From NCBI GenBank assembly GCA_019416865.1, contig DXWL01000004.1:1-64000 (forward strand): a stretch of 64,000 nt of DNA, written 5' to 3'. This stretch comes from Fusobacterium sp. GTDB lineage: Bacteria > Fusobacteriota > Fusobacteriia > Fusobacteriales > Fusobacteriaceae. How positions within the stretch are numbered: the first letter of the stretch is position 1; each line of letters begins with the position of its first letter. A program made the translations under genes and the position numbers. Under the pieces are notes generated by a model. The model was given only the letters and a program-made list of their open reading frames with translations. It did no database searches and was not told where the DNA came from. This document shows positions 9,158 through 18,500 of the stretch, in pieces.

Positions 9158-9188
9158 AAGGAGAGCTTATAAAGGCTCTCCTTTAAAA
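9158..9188. terminator. Bidirectional terminator after efp
   Basis: AAGGAGAGC (9158-9166) pairs with GCTCTCCTT (9175-9183), flanked by A- and T-rich runs. It sits between the converging efp and deaminase-like genes. Confidence 0.88.
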
Positions 9189-10667
9189 TTATAGGAAATT
9201 TTGTTCAAAGATTAAAAAACTTATTTCAAGTTCAATCTGTCTTTTAAGTTTTTCATTTTTTAGAATAAACTCTCTGTACTCAATAAATCTTTCTCTCCAT
9301 TCTTCAAGGGAGCAGGTATTTCTAAATTCTTCTCTCATATTTTCATAATCTCCCTCAATAAAAAGTCCCTCCCCTTCAAGAAAAGAATATTCCAAACCAT
9401 TTCTTGAAAGATTTTTAAGTTCTTCATATGTGATATCATAATTTTCAACTGCTTTTAGATATTCTAATGTTATATTTGTTCTGCTCACAGCTTCATCATC
9501 AGTACATATTATCGTAGGAACATTGTATTTTCTATACAAAGAAAATGGATGATTCTTTTCTTTTATACCTAAAATTATTTCATTGCTTGTAAGACAAATT
9601 TCCACAGCTATTTTATTTGTACTCATAAATTTTAAAAGTGAATCAGCATTGTCTTCCCAAGGTATACTTACTCCATGTCCTATTCTTTTTACAATAGGAA
9701 ATTTTTGTTCATTTTTATTTCTAGTAAGAAAGATAGTACTGCAGATTCTGTCATTCATATCTTCAAGTGGTGAACGAAGAAGATTAAGCTCTCCTGCATG
9801 AAGAGTAAGATTTATTTTTTTAGAAGAATCAGAATACTTTTCTGAGAGGTATCTATATATAAAACGGATTATTTCCATATGATTCTCAAAATTTTCTCTG
9901 GAAAAGACAGCATCTTCAGGCTCGACTAAGTTTACAGCAGAGATTCTTCTGTCTTTTATGCAGTAAAGCATAAGCATATAAGCTTCAGCAGTAAAATCAA
10001 TCAGAGAAGAACTGACTCTGCACATAAAAGGAATATATTTTATAGAAAAATCTTTTTTAAGACTTTCTTGTAAAAAGTTTTCTCTTTCGTCAAGAAAATT
10101 TTTTACTTGCAGAAAATTTTCTTCTGTATCAAGAGCAGATAAAATTTCACAGTATTTTTTCAAATCAGAAATATTAAACTCTATGTCTGATAATGCTTTT
10201 TTAAAATCTTTTACTACAGATTGGGGGATACACTCAGAGATAATTTCAAGATGTTTTACATTTTGATTTATATTTCTTTCTGTCATTTCTAAAATCATAT
10301 TATTTTCATTTCTTTTACTGCTCAATGCACGAGGAAATGTAGCAAAAAAATGTTCAGCTCCTCTGTGTATTTTATCCCATCCTCTCATACTGTAAGAGTT
10401 AAACATATTTTCAGAATAATATTTTTTAAAAATATCAATAGGAATGATATTTTTATTTTTATCAGAAAGAGTATACTCCTCTTCAGTAAGAAACATATCT
10501 GTTCTTAAATCATAATAGTCATTATATTTTATAGCATCTTCGTAAATAAATTCAGAAAATGAAGCTCCCAAAGAGTGTGTGTGAAGATCTGCTCCTTTTG
10601 GAAAAGCTTTTAAAAACATAATAAGTTCAGGAGTATTTTTTTTAATCTCTTCAAATCTATTGTTCAT
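9189..10667 (-). CDS. Adenosine deaminase-like metallo-hydrolase
   Basis: 492-aa member of the adenosine/AMP deaminase amidohydrolase superfamily. Metal and catalytic motifs appear in order: HTH (H29/H31) in GADLHTHSLGA, LHAGEL, RIGHGVSI, and CTDDEAVSRTNITLEY with the conserved Asp pair. These predict hydrolytic deamination of a purine nucleoside or base. It is much longer than ordinary bacterial Ada (about 340 aa); the extra length lies in the N-terminal half and resembles the long ADGF-like branch, but there is no signal peptide, so it should be cytoplasmic. Substrate is uncertain (adenosine, adenine or a related purine). It has its own upstream gap and a terminator behind recR, so it is probably transcribed separately. 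Confidence 0.78.
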   Translation of the reverse strand: MNNRFEEIKKNTPELIMFLKAFPKGADLHTHSLGASFSEFIYEDAIKYNDYYDLRTDMFLTEEEYTLSDKNKNIIPIDIFKKYYSENMFNSYSMRGWDKIHRGAEHFFATFPRALSSKRNENNMILEMTERNINQNVKHLEIISECIPQSVVKDFKKALSDIEFNISDLKKYCEILSALDTEENFLQVKNFLDERENFLQESLKKDFSIKYIPFMCRVSSSLIDFTAEAYMLMLYCIKDRRISAVNLVEPEDAVFSRENFENHMEIIRFIYRYLSEKYSDSSKKINLTLHAGELNLLRSPLEDMNDRICSTIFLTRNKNEQKFPIVKRIGHGVSIPWEDNADSLLKFMSTNKIAVEICLTSNEIILGIKEKNHPFSLYRKYNVPTIICTDDEAVSRTNITLEYLKAVENYDITYEELKNLSRNGLEYSFLEGEGLFIEGDYENMREEFRNTCSLEEWRERFIEYREFILKNEKLKRQIELEISFLIFEQNFL

Positions 10668-10692
10668 AATCCTCCTCCTTAAATTTTTAATA

Positions 10693-10748
10693 AAAGAGCT
10701 GCTGCAATTTTTATACTTTATAAATGCAACAGCTCTTTGTTTAGATTA
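10693..10748 (-). terminator. Terminator of the recR transcript
   Basis: AAAGAGCTGCTGCA (10693-10706) pairs with TGCAACAGCTCTTT (10735-10748) with one mismatch. On the minus strand it is followed by TTATTAAAAATTT. It separates recR from the downstream deaminase-like gene. Confidence 0.7.
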
Positions 10749-10763
10749 TAAGTTTATATTGTT

Positions 10764-11357
10764 TTAAAGTTCCTGTCTTCCTTCAAGTGCTTTTGCAATA
10801 GTAGCACTGTCAGTGAACTCAATATTTCCTCCCATTGGAATACCACTTGCAATTTTTGTTATAGTAATTCCAAAAGGTTTTATCAGTTTTGTAAGATATA
10901 AAACTGTTGTTTCACCCTCAAGATCAGGATTAAGAGCAAAAATAACCTCTTTTATATCATCTTTTGCAATACGCTCCAGAAGTGATTTAATATTCAGCTT
11001 GTCAGGAGTAATACCATTTAAAGGAGCAATTTTTCCATTAAGCACATGGTATACACCATTATATTTTCCTGTTTTTTCAAGAGGAGGAATATCTTTGCTG
11101 TCCTCCACTACACAGATTATACTGTGATCTCTTGAATCATTGCTGCATATTTCACAAAAATCATTTTCACTGAAATTTCCACAGACAGAACATCTTTTTA
11201 CATATTTTTTTACATCCAGCATAACAGATGCAAATCTTTCTACTTCTGTTTCATCCATATCTAAAACATGAAAAGCAAGTCTTGCTGCAGTTTTTCTTCC
11301 TATACCAGGAAGTTTATGAAACTCATCAATAAGTTTCTCCAAAGATCTTGTTGACAT
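10764..11357 (-). CDS. recR: Recombination protein RecR
   Basis: 197 aa, the normal RecR length. RecR acts with RecO and RecF to load RecA at gaps. Domains in order: N-terminal helix-hairpin-helix (KLPGIGRKTAARLAFHVL), C4 zinc finger with C56, C59, C68 and C71, then a Toprim domain beginning ICVVEDSKDI, and a C-terminal helix with the typical GG-E element (SGIPMGGNIEFTD). It lies 12 nt downstream of a small coiled-coil gene, where many bacteria carry ybaB; the gene here is not YbaB. The partner recO is in this window at 46641-47348. Confidence 0.97.
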   Translation of the reverse strand: MSTRSLEKLIDEFHKLPGIGRKTAARLAFHVLDMDETEVERFASVMLDVKKYVKRCSVCGNFSENDFCEICSNDSRDHSIICVVEDSKDIPPLEKTGKYNGVYHVLNGKIAPLNGITPDKLNIKSLLERIAKDDIKEVIFALNPDLEGETTVLYLTKLIKPFGITITKIASGIPMGGNIEFTDSATIAKALEGRQEL

Positions 11358-11369
11358 AATCTGCCTCGT

Positions 11370-11675
11370 CTATTTATTTTCTGAAACAGGAGCTTTGAAA
11401 GATCTGATAGCTTTTATAAGATCTTTTCTTTCTTTTCCTAAATCAGCATTTTTTATAATATAGTCGCTTACTCTTTCTTCATAGTCAGATTTCATGCTTT
11501 CAACGATAGCTATAAAATCATCATAACACATAGTAGGTTTTACATATTCCTGAAGATTGTTTAAAAGTGTAACTCTTTTTCTGTTATCTCTTATTTTTCT
11601 TTCGTTGTCTTCGATTTCTCTTTCAATTTTATTTTTTCTTCTAGTTTTTCTTACTAATTCTAATACGTTATCCAT
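11370..11675 (-). CDS. Small coiled-coil protein upstream of recR
   Basis: 101 aa, very rich in Arg, Lys, Glu and Asn. Residues about 10-40 (KNKIEREIEDNERKIRDNRK) and 60-95 should be long helices able to form a coiled coil. It has no signal or membrane segment. TAAGGAGGATTATTCTT precedes the ATG, so translation is credible. It shares an operon with recR but does not resemble YbaB/EbfC. No family recognised. Confidence 0.7.
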   Translation of the reverse strand: MDNVLELVRKTRRKNKIEREIEDNERKIRDNRKRVTLLNNLQEYVKPTMCYDDFIAIVESMKSDYEERVSDYIIKNADLGKERKDLIKAIRSFKAPVSENK

Positions 11676-11715
11676 AAGAATAATCCTCCTTAAATGAAAC
11701 TTTTTCTGTATCTAT

Positions 11716-11744
11716 ATTTTATACTAAACCAGCATAATTTGCAA
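11716..11744 (-). promoter_or_regulatory. Promoter of the recR operon
   Basis: On the minus strand: -35 TTGCAA (11739-11744), 17-nt spacer, -10 TAAAAT (11716-11721), about 40 nt before the coiled-coil gene. Confidence 0.5.
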
Positions 11745-11826
11745 TTACCAATTGTCAGAAAGAAGTGAAAAGAGAAATTTTGTATTTTAAATTGAACATA
11801 AACTGCGTAATAATTGTCCAAGTATA

Positions 11827-11855
11827 TTGAAAAAAGATGTGATATGTGGTAATAT
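11827..11855 (+). promoter_or_regulatory. ftsY promoter
   Basis: -35 TTGAAA (11827-11832), 17-nt spacer, -10 TAATAT (11850-11855) with TGG just upstream (extended -10), about 34 nt before ftsY. This is close to a consensus housekeeping promoter. Confidence 0.75.
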
Positions 11856-11888
11856 TCAGATATAGATACAAAAAAGCGGAGGTACATA

Positions 11889-12965
11889 ATGGGGTTTTTT
11901 GATAAAATTTTCGGAAAGAAAAAACAGGAGGAAACAGAAAAACAAGAAGAGATTCAGACAACAGAGATTGTAAGCACAGAGGAAAATTCTGAAGCTGAAC
12001 AAGAAACAGAAAAAGTTCCTCATACAACAATAGAAGAAAAGCAGGAAAAAAAGGAAAGTTTTTTTAGCTCACTTAAGGAGAAACTTTTCCGCACAAGAGA
12101 GGGGCTTTTTGGAAAAATAAAAAATATTTTTTCAGGAAGGAGTGTGATAGATGAAGACCTTTATGAAGAGCTTGAAGATCTTCTGATACAATCAGATATC
12201 GGTATGGATATGACAGTTAAGATAGTAAACACTCTTGAAAAGGAGGTAAAGAGCAGAGGAATTAAAGATCCTTCTGAAATTTATTCAGTATTAAAAGAAG
12301 TTATGAGTAAGTTTCTTATTGATGAGAACAACACTCTGGATATAAGAGATGGAGAGCTTAATGTTATTTTAGTTGTAGGGGTAAATGGTGTAGGAAAAAC
12401 TACAACAATTGGAAAAATAGCTAAAAAGCTGAAAGACTCAGGAAAAACTGTTATTATCGGTGCTGCTGATACCTTTAGAGCTGCTGCAGTTGAGCAGTTG
12501 GAAGAGTGGGGAAAAAGAGCCGATGTAGAGGTTATAAAAAAATCTGAAGGAAGTGATCCGGGAGCAGTTGTATATGATGCAATTCAAGCAGGAATGGATA
12601 AAAAAGCTGATGTTGTAATAATAGATACTGCAGGAAGACTTCACAATAAAAACAACCTGATGAAAGAGCTTGAAAAAATAAATAATATTATAATTAAAAA
12701 ATTAGGACATTCAAGATACGAGTCAATTCTTGTGATAGATGGTACAACAGGGCAGAACGGACTTACACAAGCAAAAGTATTTAATGAAGCTACAAAACTT
12801 ACAGGTTTCATAGTAACAAAACTTGATGGTACAGCTAAAGGTGGAATTGTATTTAGTATTTCCGAAGAGATAAAAAAACCTATAAAGTACATTGGTGTAG
12901 GAGAAAAAATTGGAGATTTGAGAGAGTTTAATGCCAAAGATTATATAGACGCAATATTTGATTAG
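11889..12965 (+). CDS. ftsY: Signal recognition particle receptor FtsY
   Basis: 358-aa SRP GTPase receptor that docks ribosome-SRP complexes at the inner membrane. An acidic, Glu/Lys-rich A domain (about residues 10-60) precedes the helical N domain. The G domain follows, with G1 GVNGVGKTTT near 164-173, the SRP-specific DTFRAAAVEQL, G3 DTAGRLHNK, G4 TKLDGTAKGG, and the closing GVGEKIGDLREF motif. The A domain starts MGFFDKIFGKKK, a short amphipathic/basic membrane-contact helix. The start follows GCGGAGG. It appears monocistronic with its own promoter; ffh is not in the window. Confidence 0.97.
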   Translation: MGFFDKIFGKKKQEETEKQEEIQTTEIVSTEENSEAEQETEKVPHTTIEEKQEKKESFFSSLKEKLFRTREGLFGKIKNIFSGRSVIDEDLYEELEDLLIQSDIGMDMTVKIVNTLEKEVKSRGIKDPSEIYSVLKEVMSKFLIDENNTLDIRDGELNVILVVGVNGVGKTTTIGKIAKKLKDSGKTVIIGAADTFRAAAVEQLEEWGKRADVEVIKKSEGSDPGAVVYDAIQAGMDKKADVVIIDTAGRLHNKNNLMKELEKINNIIIKKLGHSRYESILVIDGTTGQNGLTQAKVFNEATKLTGFIVTKLDGTAKGGIVFSISEEIKKPIKYIGVGEKIGDLREFNAKDYIDAIFD

Positions 12966-13178
12966 TATTATTTCTGTTGATTTTAAAGAGATTTTTGTAC
13001 AATGGGAAAAGTGTGCAAAAAAATATTAAAAATAATTGTAATATGTCGGAAAATTTGTTAAGATATATTTGAGTGGAGTTTACATATTTTTGATAATAGT
13101 TAACACTTCACTAAAAAATTTGGAAACAAGTAATTTAAAAAATAAAATGAAATAATGCATTTTTAAGGAGGAACTAAA

Positions 13179-14192
13179 GTGAGTTTTTTAGGTCAAGTAA
13201 GAAGAAGAGCTTTAAAAGCTAATAAGAGAATTGTATTACCAGAATCAGGAGATGAAAGAGTATTAAGAGCAACTGCTGAAATCTTAAAAGAAAAATTAGC
13301 AAGACCTATTTTAATTGGAGAAGAATCTAAAATAATGTATGATGCAAAAGCATACAACATTTCTTTAGATGGAGTTAAAATAGTAAACCCTGCTACATTT
13401 GAAAGAATGGATGAATATGCTCATAAATTAGCTGAAATCAGAGCTAAAAAAGGAATGACTTTTGAACAAGCTAAAGAAATATTAAGCAAAGATATCAACT
13501 TCTTTGGTGCTATGCTTGTAAAAATGGGAGATGCTGACGGAATGGTATCTGGAGCAACTTCTCCAACTGCAAAAGTATTAAAAGCAGGAATCCAAGTAAT
13601 AGGAACTAAACCAGGAGTAAAAACAGTATCTTCTGTATTCATTATGGAATTATCTCAATTTAAAGATCTATATGGAAGCGTATTATTATTCGGAGATTGT
13701 TCAGTAATTCCTAGACCAACTTCAGAACAATTAGCTGATATTGCTTGTGAAGCTGCTGAATCAGCAAAAATCATAGCAGGAATTAACCCTAGAGTTGCAT
13801 TAATGACATTCTCTACAAAAGGTTCTGCACAACACGAATGTGTAGATTTAGTAAAAGAAGCTGGAAGAATCTTAAGAGAAAGAAAAGTATCATTCAGATT
13901 TGATGATGAATTACAAGCAGACGCAGCTCTTGTTAAATCAGTAGGAGAAATTAAAGCTCCATTATCTGATGTATCAGGAAACGCAAACGTATTAATATTC
14001 CCTAACTTATCAGCAGGAAATATTGGATATAAACTAGTTCAAAGACTTGCAGGAGCAAAAGCATTTGGACCAATCATTCAAGGTGTTGCTTCTCCTATCA
14101 ACGACTTATCAAGAGGATGTAACGTAGAAGATATCGTTGTATTAACAGCTATAACTTCGGCTCAAGCTTGTTTAGAATGTTGTGAAGACTAA
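13179..14192 (+). CDS. pta: Phosphate acetyltransferase
   Basis: 337-aa short-form Pta that converts acetyl-CoA and phosphate to acetyl phosphate and CoA. The GTG start at 13179 is fixed by AAGGAGGA at 13165-13172. PTA_PTB family blocks are visible: RIVLPESGDERVL at the N-terminus, GDADGMVSGATSPTAKVL, GDCSVIPRPTSEQLADIA, FDDELQADAALV, and NVLIFPNLSAGNIGYKLVQR. It lacks the N-terminal regulatory domain of long enterobacterial Pta. It lies 61 nt upstream of ackA and near PFOR, forming the ATP-yielding pyruvate-to-acetate route. Codons are unusually C-ending, a sign of high expression. Confidence 0.97.
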   Translation: MSFLGQVRRRALKANKRIVLPESGDERVLRATAEILKEKLARPILIGEESKIMYDAKAYNISLDGVKIVNPATFERMDEYAHKLAEIRAKKGMTFEQAKEILSKDINFFGAMLVKMGDADGMVSGATSPTAKVLKAGIQVIGTKPGVKTVSSVFIMELSQFKDLYGSVLLFGDCSVIPRPTSEQLADIACEAAESAKIIAGINPRVALMTFSTKGSAQHECVDLVKEAGRILRERKVSFRFDDELQADAALVKSVGEIKAPLSDVSGNANVLIFPNLSAGNIGYKLVQRLAGAKAFGPIIQGVASPINDLSRGCNVEDIVVLTAITSAQACLECCED

Positions 14193-14253
14193 TTAGTTAA
14201 AGACTGATTAAAAATATTATTGAAAAGAAAAAACATTATTGAGGAGTGTATTA

Positions 14254-15456
14254 ATGAAAGTATTAGTTATAAACTGTGGGAGTTCATCTCTTAAATATCA
14301 ATTATTAAATCCAGAAACAAAAGAAGTTTTTGCAATTGGACTATGTGAAAGAATAGGAATTGAAGGATCTAAAATGGAATATGAAGTTCCTGCAAAAGAT
14401 TTTGAAATAACAGTAACAGAACCTATGCCAACACACAAAGAAGCATTAGCTCACGTTATTGCTGCTATTACAAGCAAAGAACACGGAGTAGTAGCTTCTG
14501 TTGATGAAATAGATGCAATAGGACATAGAGTAGTTCATGGAGGAGAAGATTTCGTTAAATCTGTATTAATTACAGAAGAAGTTATAAAAGGTGTAGAAGC
14601 TAACAATGAATTAGCTCCTTTACACAACCCAGCAAACTTAATTGGAATCAGAACTTGCCAAGAACTTATGCCAGGAAAACCAAATGTAGCTGTATTTGAC
14701 ACTGCATTCCACCAAACAATGCCTGCAGAAGCATTTATGTATGCTCTTCCATATGAAGATTACACAGAATTAAAAGTAAGAAAATATGGATTCCATGGAA
14801 CATCTCATAAATTTGTTTCAGAAGAATGCTTAAGAGAGTTAGGAAATCCTGAACACTCAAGAATAATCGTTTGTCATTTAGGAAACGGAGCTTCTATATC
14901 AGCTATAAAAGATGGAAAATGTATAGATACATCTATGGGACTTACTCCATTACAAGGTGTAATGATGGGAACTAGATGTGGAGATATCGATCCAGCAGCA
15001 GTATTATTCATAAAAGGAAAAAGAGGACTTACTGATAAAGAGATGGATAACAGATTAAATAAACAATCTGGAATTCTTGGAGTATTTGGAAAATCTTCTG
15101 ACTGCAGAGATATGGAAAACGGAGTTGCTGAAGGTGATGAAAGAGCAATTCTTGCTGAAAAAATGTTCATCTACAAAATAAGAGCATATGTAGGAAACTA
15201 TGCAGCACAATTAGGAGGAGTGGACGCAATCTGCTTCACTGGAGGAATTGGAGAAAACGCAGCTAAAGTAAGAGAAAGCATAGTTGAAGGATTGGAGTTC
15301 ATGGGAATCGTAATGAACAAAGAAGTAAACTCTGTAAGAAAGAAAGGTATTGTAGATTTAACTGGTGAAGGTTCTAAAACTAGACTTTTCAAAATACCTA
15401 CAAACGAAGAACTAGCAATAGCAAGAGATACTTATGAAATTGTAACTAAAAGATAG
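14254..15456 (+). CDS. ackA: Acetate kinase
   Basis: 400 aa, normal AckA length. It makes ATP and acetate from acetyl phosphate. The ATG at 14254 is chosen because GAGGAG at 14241-14246 sits 7 nt upstream; an in-frame TTG at 14239 would overlap that site. ASKHA-fold motifs: VINCGSSSLKYQL, GHRVVHGGE, FDTAFHQTMP, RKYGFHGTSH, CHLGNGASISA, GLTPLQGVMMGTRCGDIDP, and FTGGIGENA near the C-terminus. It pairs with pta for substrate-level phosphorylation. Codon use again suggests strong expression. Confidence 0.98.
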   Translation: MKVLVINCGSSSLKYQLLNPETKEVFAIGLCERIGIEGSKMEYEVPAKDFEITVTEPMPTHKEALAHVIAAITSKEHGVVASVDEIDAIGHRVVHGGEDFVKSVLITEEVIKGVEANNELAPLHNPANLIGIRTCQELMPGKPNVAVFDTAFHQTMPAEAFMYALPYEDYTELKVRKYGFHGTSHKFVSEECLRELGNPEHSRIIVCHLGNGASISAIKDGKCIDTSMGLTPLQGVMMGTRCGDIDPAAVLFIKGKRGLTDKEMDNRLNKQSGILGVFGKSSDCRDMENGVAEGDERAILAEKMFIYKIRAYVGNYAAQLGGVDAICFTGGIGENAAKVRESIVEGLEFMGIVMNKEVNSVRKKGIVDLTGEGSKTRLFKIPTNEELAIARDTYEIVTKR

Positions 15457-15487
15457 ACATTTTTTATAAATATTGATAGAATATATG

Positions 15488-15515
15488 TGTGTGCGTGAAC
15501 AATTACACGCACACA
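15488..15515 (+). other. GC-rich hairpin between ackA and nifJ
   Basis: TGTGTGCGTG (15488-15497) and CACGCACACA (15506-15515) form a perfect 10-bp stem with an 8-nt loop. No T-run follows (AAATAATAAGG), so it is not a standard terminator. It may be an mRNA-stabilising or partly terminating structure between ackA and PFOR. Confidence 0.6.
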
Positions 15516-15578
15516 AAATAATAAGGCAGCAATGTGATTAAATATAAAACTCAAAGTTAAGTAAAGGGAGGAAACAAA

Positions 15579-18500
15579 ATGGCAAAAAAAATGCAGACTA
15601 TGGACGGAAACCAAGCCGCAGCATACGCATCATACGCGTTTACTGAAGTAGCAGGGATTTATCCAATAACTCCATCATCTCCAATGGCAGAATATACAGA
15701 TGAATGGGCAGCAAAAGGAATGAAAAACATCTTTGATGTACCTGTAAAATTAGTGGAAATGCAATCTGAAGCAGGAGCTGCTGGAACAGTTCACGGTTCA
15801 TTATTAGCAGGAGCATTAACAACTACTTACACAGCATCACAAGGGTTATTATTAAAAATACCTAACATGTATAAAATAGCTGGAGAATTATTACCAGGTG
15901 TTATTCATGTTTCTGCAAGAGCATTATCGACTCACGCATTATCAATCTTCGGAGATCACCAAGATATATATGCAGCAAGACAAACTGGATTTGCTATGTT
16001 AGCATCTAACTCAGTTCAAGAAGTAATGGATATCGCAGGGGTAGCTCACTTATCAGCTATCAAATCTAGCATACCTTTCATGCACTTCTTTGATGGATTC
16101 AGAACTTCTCACGAAATTCAAAAAGTTGAAGTTATGGATTACGAAGTATTCAAAAACTTAATCGATATGGATGCAGTTGAAAAATTCAGAAAAAGAGCAT
16201 TAAACCCTGAGTTCCCAGTAACTAAAGGTACAGCTCAAAACGATGACATCTATTTCCAAGGAAGAGAAGCTCAAAACAAAATGTATGAAGCTGTTCCTGA
16301 TATAGTTGCTCATTACTTAGCAGAAATCTCTAAAGTAACAGGAAGAGATTACAAACCATTTAACTACTACGGACACCCAGAAGCTGAAAGAGTTATCGTA
16401 GCAATGGGATCTGTTTGTGAAGCAGCTGAAGAAGTTATAGATAACTTAATGTCTAAAGGAGAAAAAGTAGGTTTAGTAAAAGTTCACTTATACAGACCAT
16501 TCTCTGCTAAATACTTCTTTGATGTATTCCCTAAAACAGTTAAGAAGATTGCTGTTCTTGACAGAACAAAAGAATCAGGATCAATCGGAGAACCTTTATA
16601 CCTTGATGTAAGAGCATTATTCTACGGAATGGAAAACGCTCCAGTAATCGTAGGTGGAAGATACGGACTATCTTCTAAAGATACAACTCCAGCTCAGTTA
16701 TTCGCAGTATATGACGAATTAACAAAAGATGAACCTAAAAATGGATTCACAATTGGTATCGAAGATGACGTTACATTCACTTCATTACCAGCAACTAACC
16801 ACACAGTAGTATCTGACAAAGACGTAAAAGCTTGTCTATTCTTCGGACTAGGAGCAGACGGAACTGTTGGAGCTAACAAAAACTCAATAAAAATCATCGG
16901 AGATAAAACAGACTTATATGCACAAGCTTACTTCGCATATGACTCTAAAAAATCTGGAGGAGTTACTAGATCTCACTTAAGATTTGGTAAAAACCCTATC
17001 AGATCAACTTACCTAGTTTCTGCTCCATCATTCGTAGCATGTTCAGTACCAGCTTATGTTGGACAATATGATATGATCAATGGATTAAAGCAAGGTGGAA
17101 CATTCTTATTAAACTGTGTATGGGATAAAGATGAAGTATTACAACACATCCCTAACAGCTTCAAAAAATTGTTAGCTGAAAAAGAAGCTAAATTCTATAT
17201 CATCAACGCTACTAAACTAGCTGCTGAAATAGGATTAGGAAACAGAACAAACACAATCATGCAATCTGCATTCTTCAAATTAGCAGAAATTATTCCATTT
17301 GAAGAAGCTCAACAATACATGAAAGATTACGCTAAAAAATCTTATGCTAAAAAAGGAGACGATATAGTTCAACTTAACTATAACGCAATTGACAGAGGAG
17401 CAGACGGAATCGTTGAAATCGCTGTTGATCCAGCATGGAAAGATTTAGCAGATGAATGTAAAGCAGAATGTTCTTGCGGAACAGCTTGTTCTTGTTGTGA
17501 TGAAGAAGACTTAACAGCTAAATATGCTAAAAACATTTCTTACCCAGTTAACCACGTAAGAGGATATGATCTTCCAGTATCTGCATTCAAAGGATATGAA
17601 GATGGTACAATCGAAAACGGATTAGCTGCTTATGAAAAGAGAGGAATTGCAGTAAACGTTCCTGAATGGAAAATGGAAAACTGTATCCAATGTGGACAAT
17701 GTTCATATGTATGTCCTCACGCAGTTATCAGACCATTCTTATTAGATGAAGCTGAAGTTGCTGCTGCACCAGCTGGAATGGAATTCAAAGCTCCTATCGG
17801 TAAAGGATTAGAAGGATACAAATACAGAATGCAAGTATCTATAATGGATTGTACAGGATGTGGATCTTGTGCTAACGTATGTCCAGCTAAAGAAAAAGCA
17901 TTAGTAATGGTTCCTATTGATGATGCTAAAGCTAAAGGTGAAGCTGAACACGCAGAATACATGTTCAACAAAGTTACTTATAAAGATGACTTAATGGCTA
18001 AAAATACAGTAAAAGGATCTCAATTCGCTCAACCACTATTTGAATTCAATGGTGCTTGTCCAGGATGTGGAGAAACTCCTTACTTAAAAGCTATAACTCA
18101 ATTATTCGGAGAAAGAATGATGGTAGCTAATGCTACAGGATGTTCTTCAATCTATTCAGGATCATCTCCTTCAACTCCATACTGTAAAAATGCAAAAGGA
18201 CACGGACCATCTTGGGGATCTTCATTATTTGAAGACAACGCTGAGTTTGGAATGGGAATGCACGTTGCAGTTGAAGCTTTAAGAGATAGAATCCAAGATG
18301 TAATGGAGAAAAATATGGATAAAGTTTCTGCAGATGTTGCAGAATTATTCCAAAAATGGATTGCTAACAGAACAAGTGGAGCTATAACTCAAGAAGTTAG
18401 AGATCAACTAGTTCCAAAATTAGAAGCTTGTGGATGCGAAGTTTCTAAAGAAATCTTAGGATTAAAACAATACCTAGTTAAAAAATCTCAATGGATCTTC

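Noticed and set aside
12992..13021. Hairpin before pta (TTTTTGTACA with TGTGCAAAAA)
   Set aside because: It includes a wobble pair, is followed by A residues and lacks a T-run on the plus strand, so I do not call it a terminator.
15640..15822. Open frames on the opposite strand of nifJ, pta, ackA and others
   Set aside because: They lie entirely inside strongly conserved genes, lack ribosome sites and have low-complexity translations.
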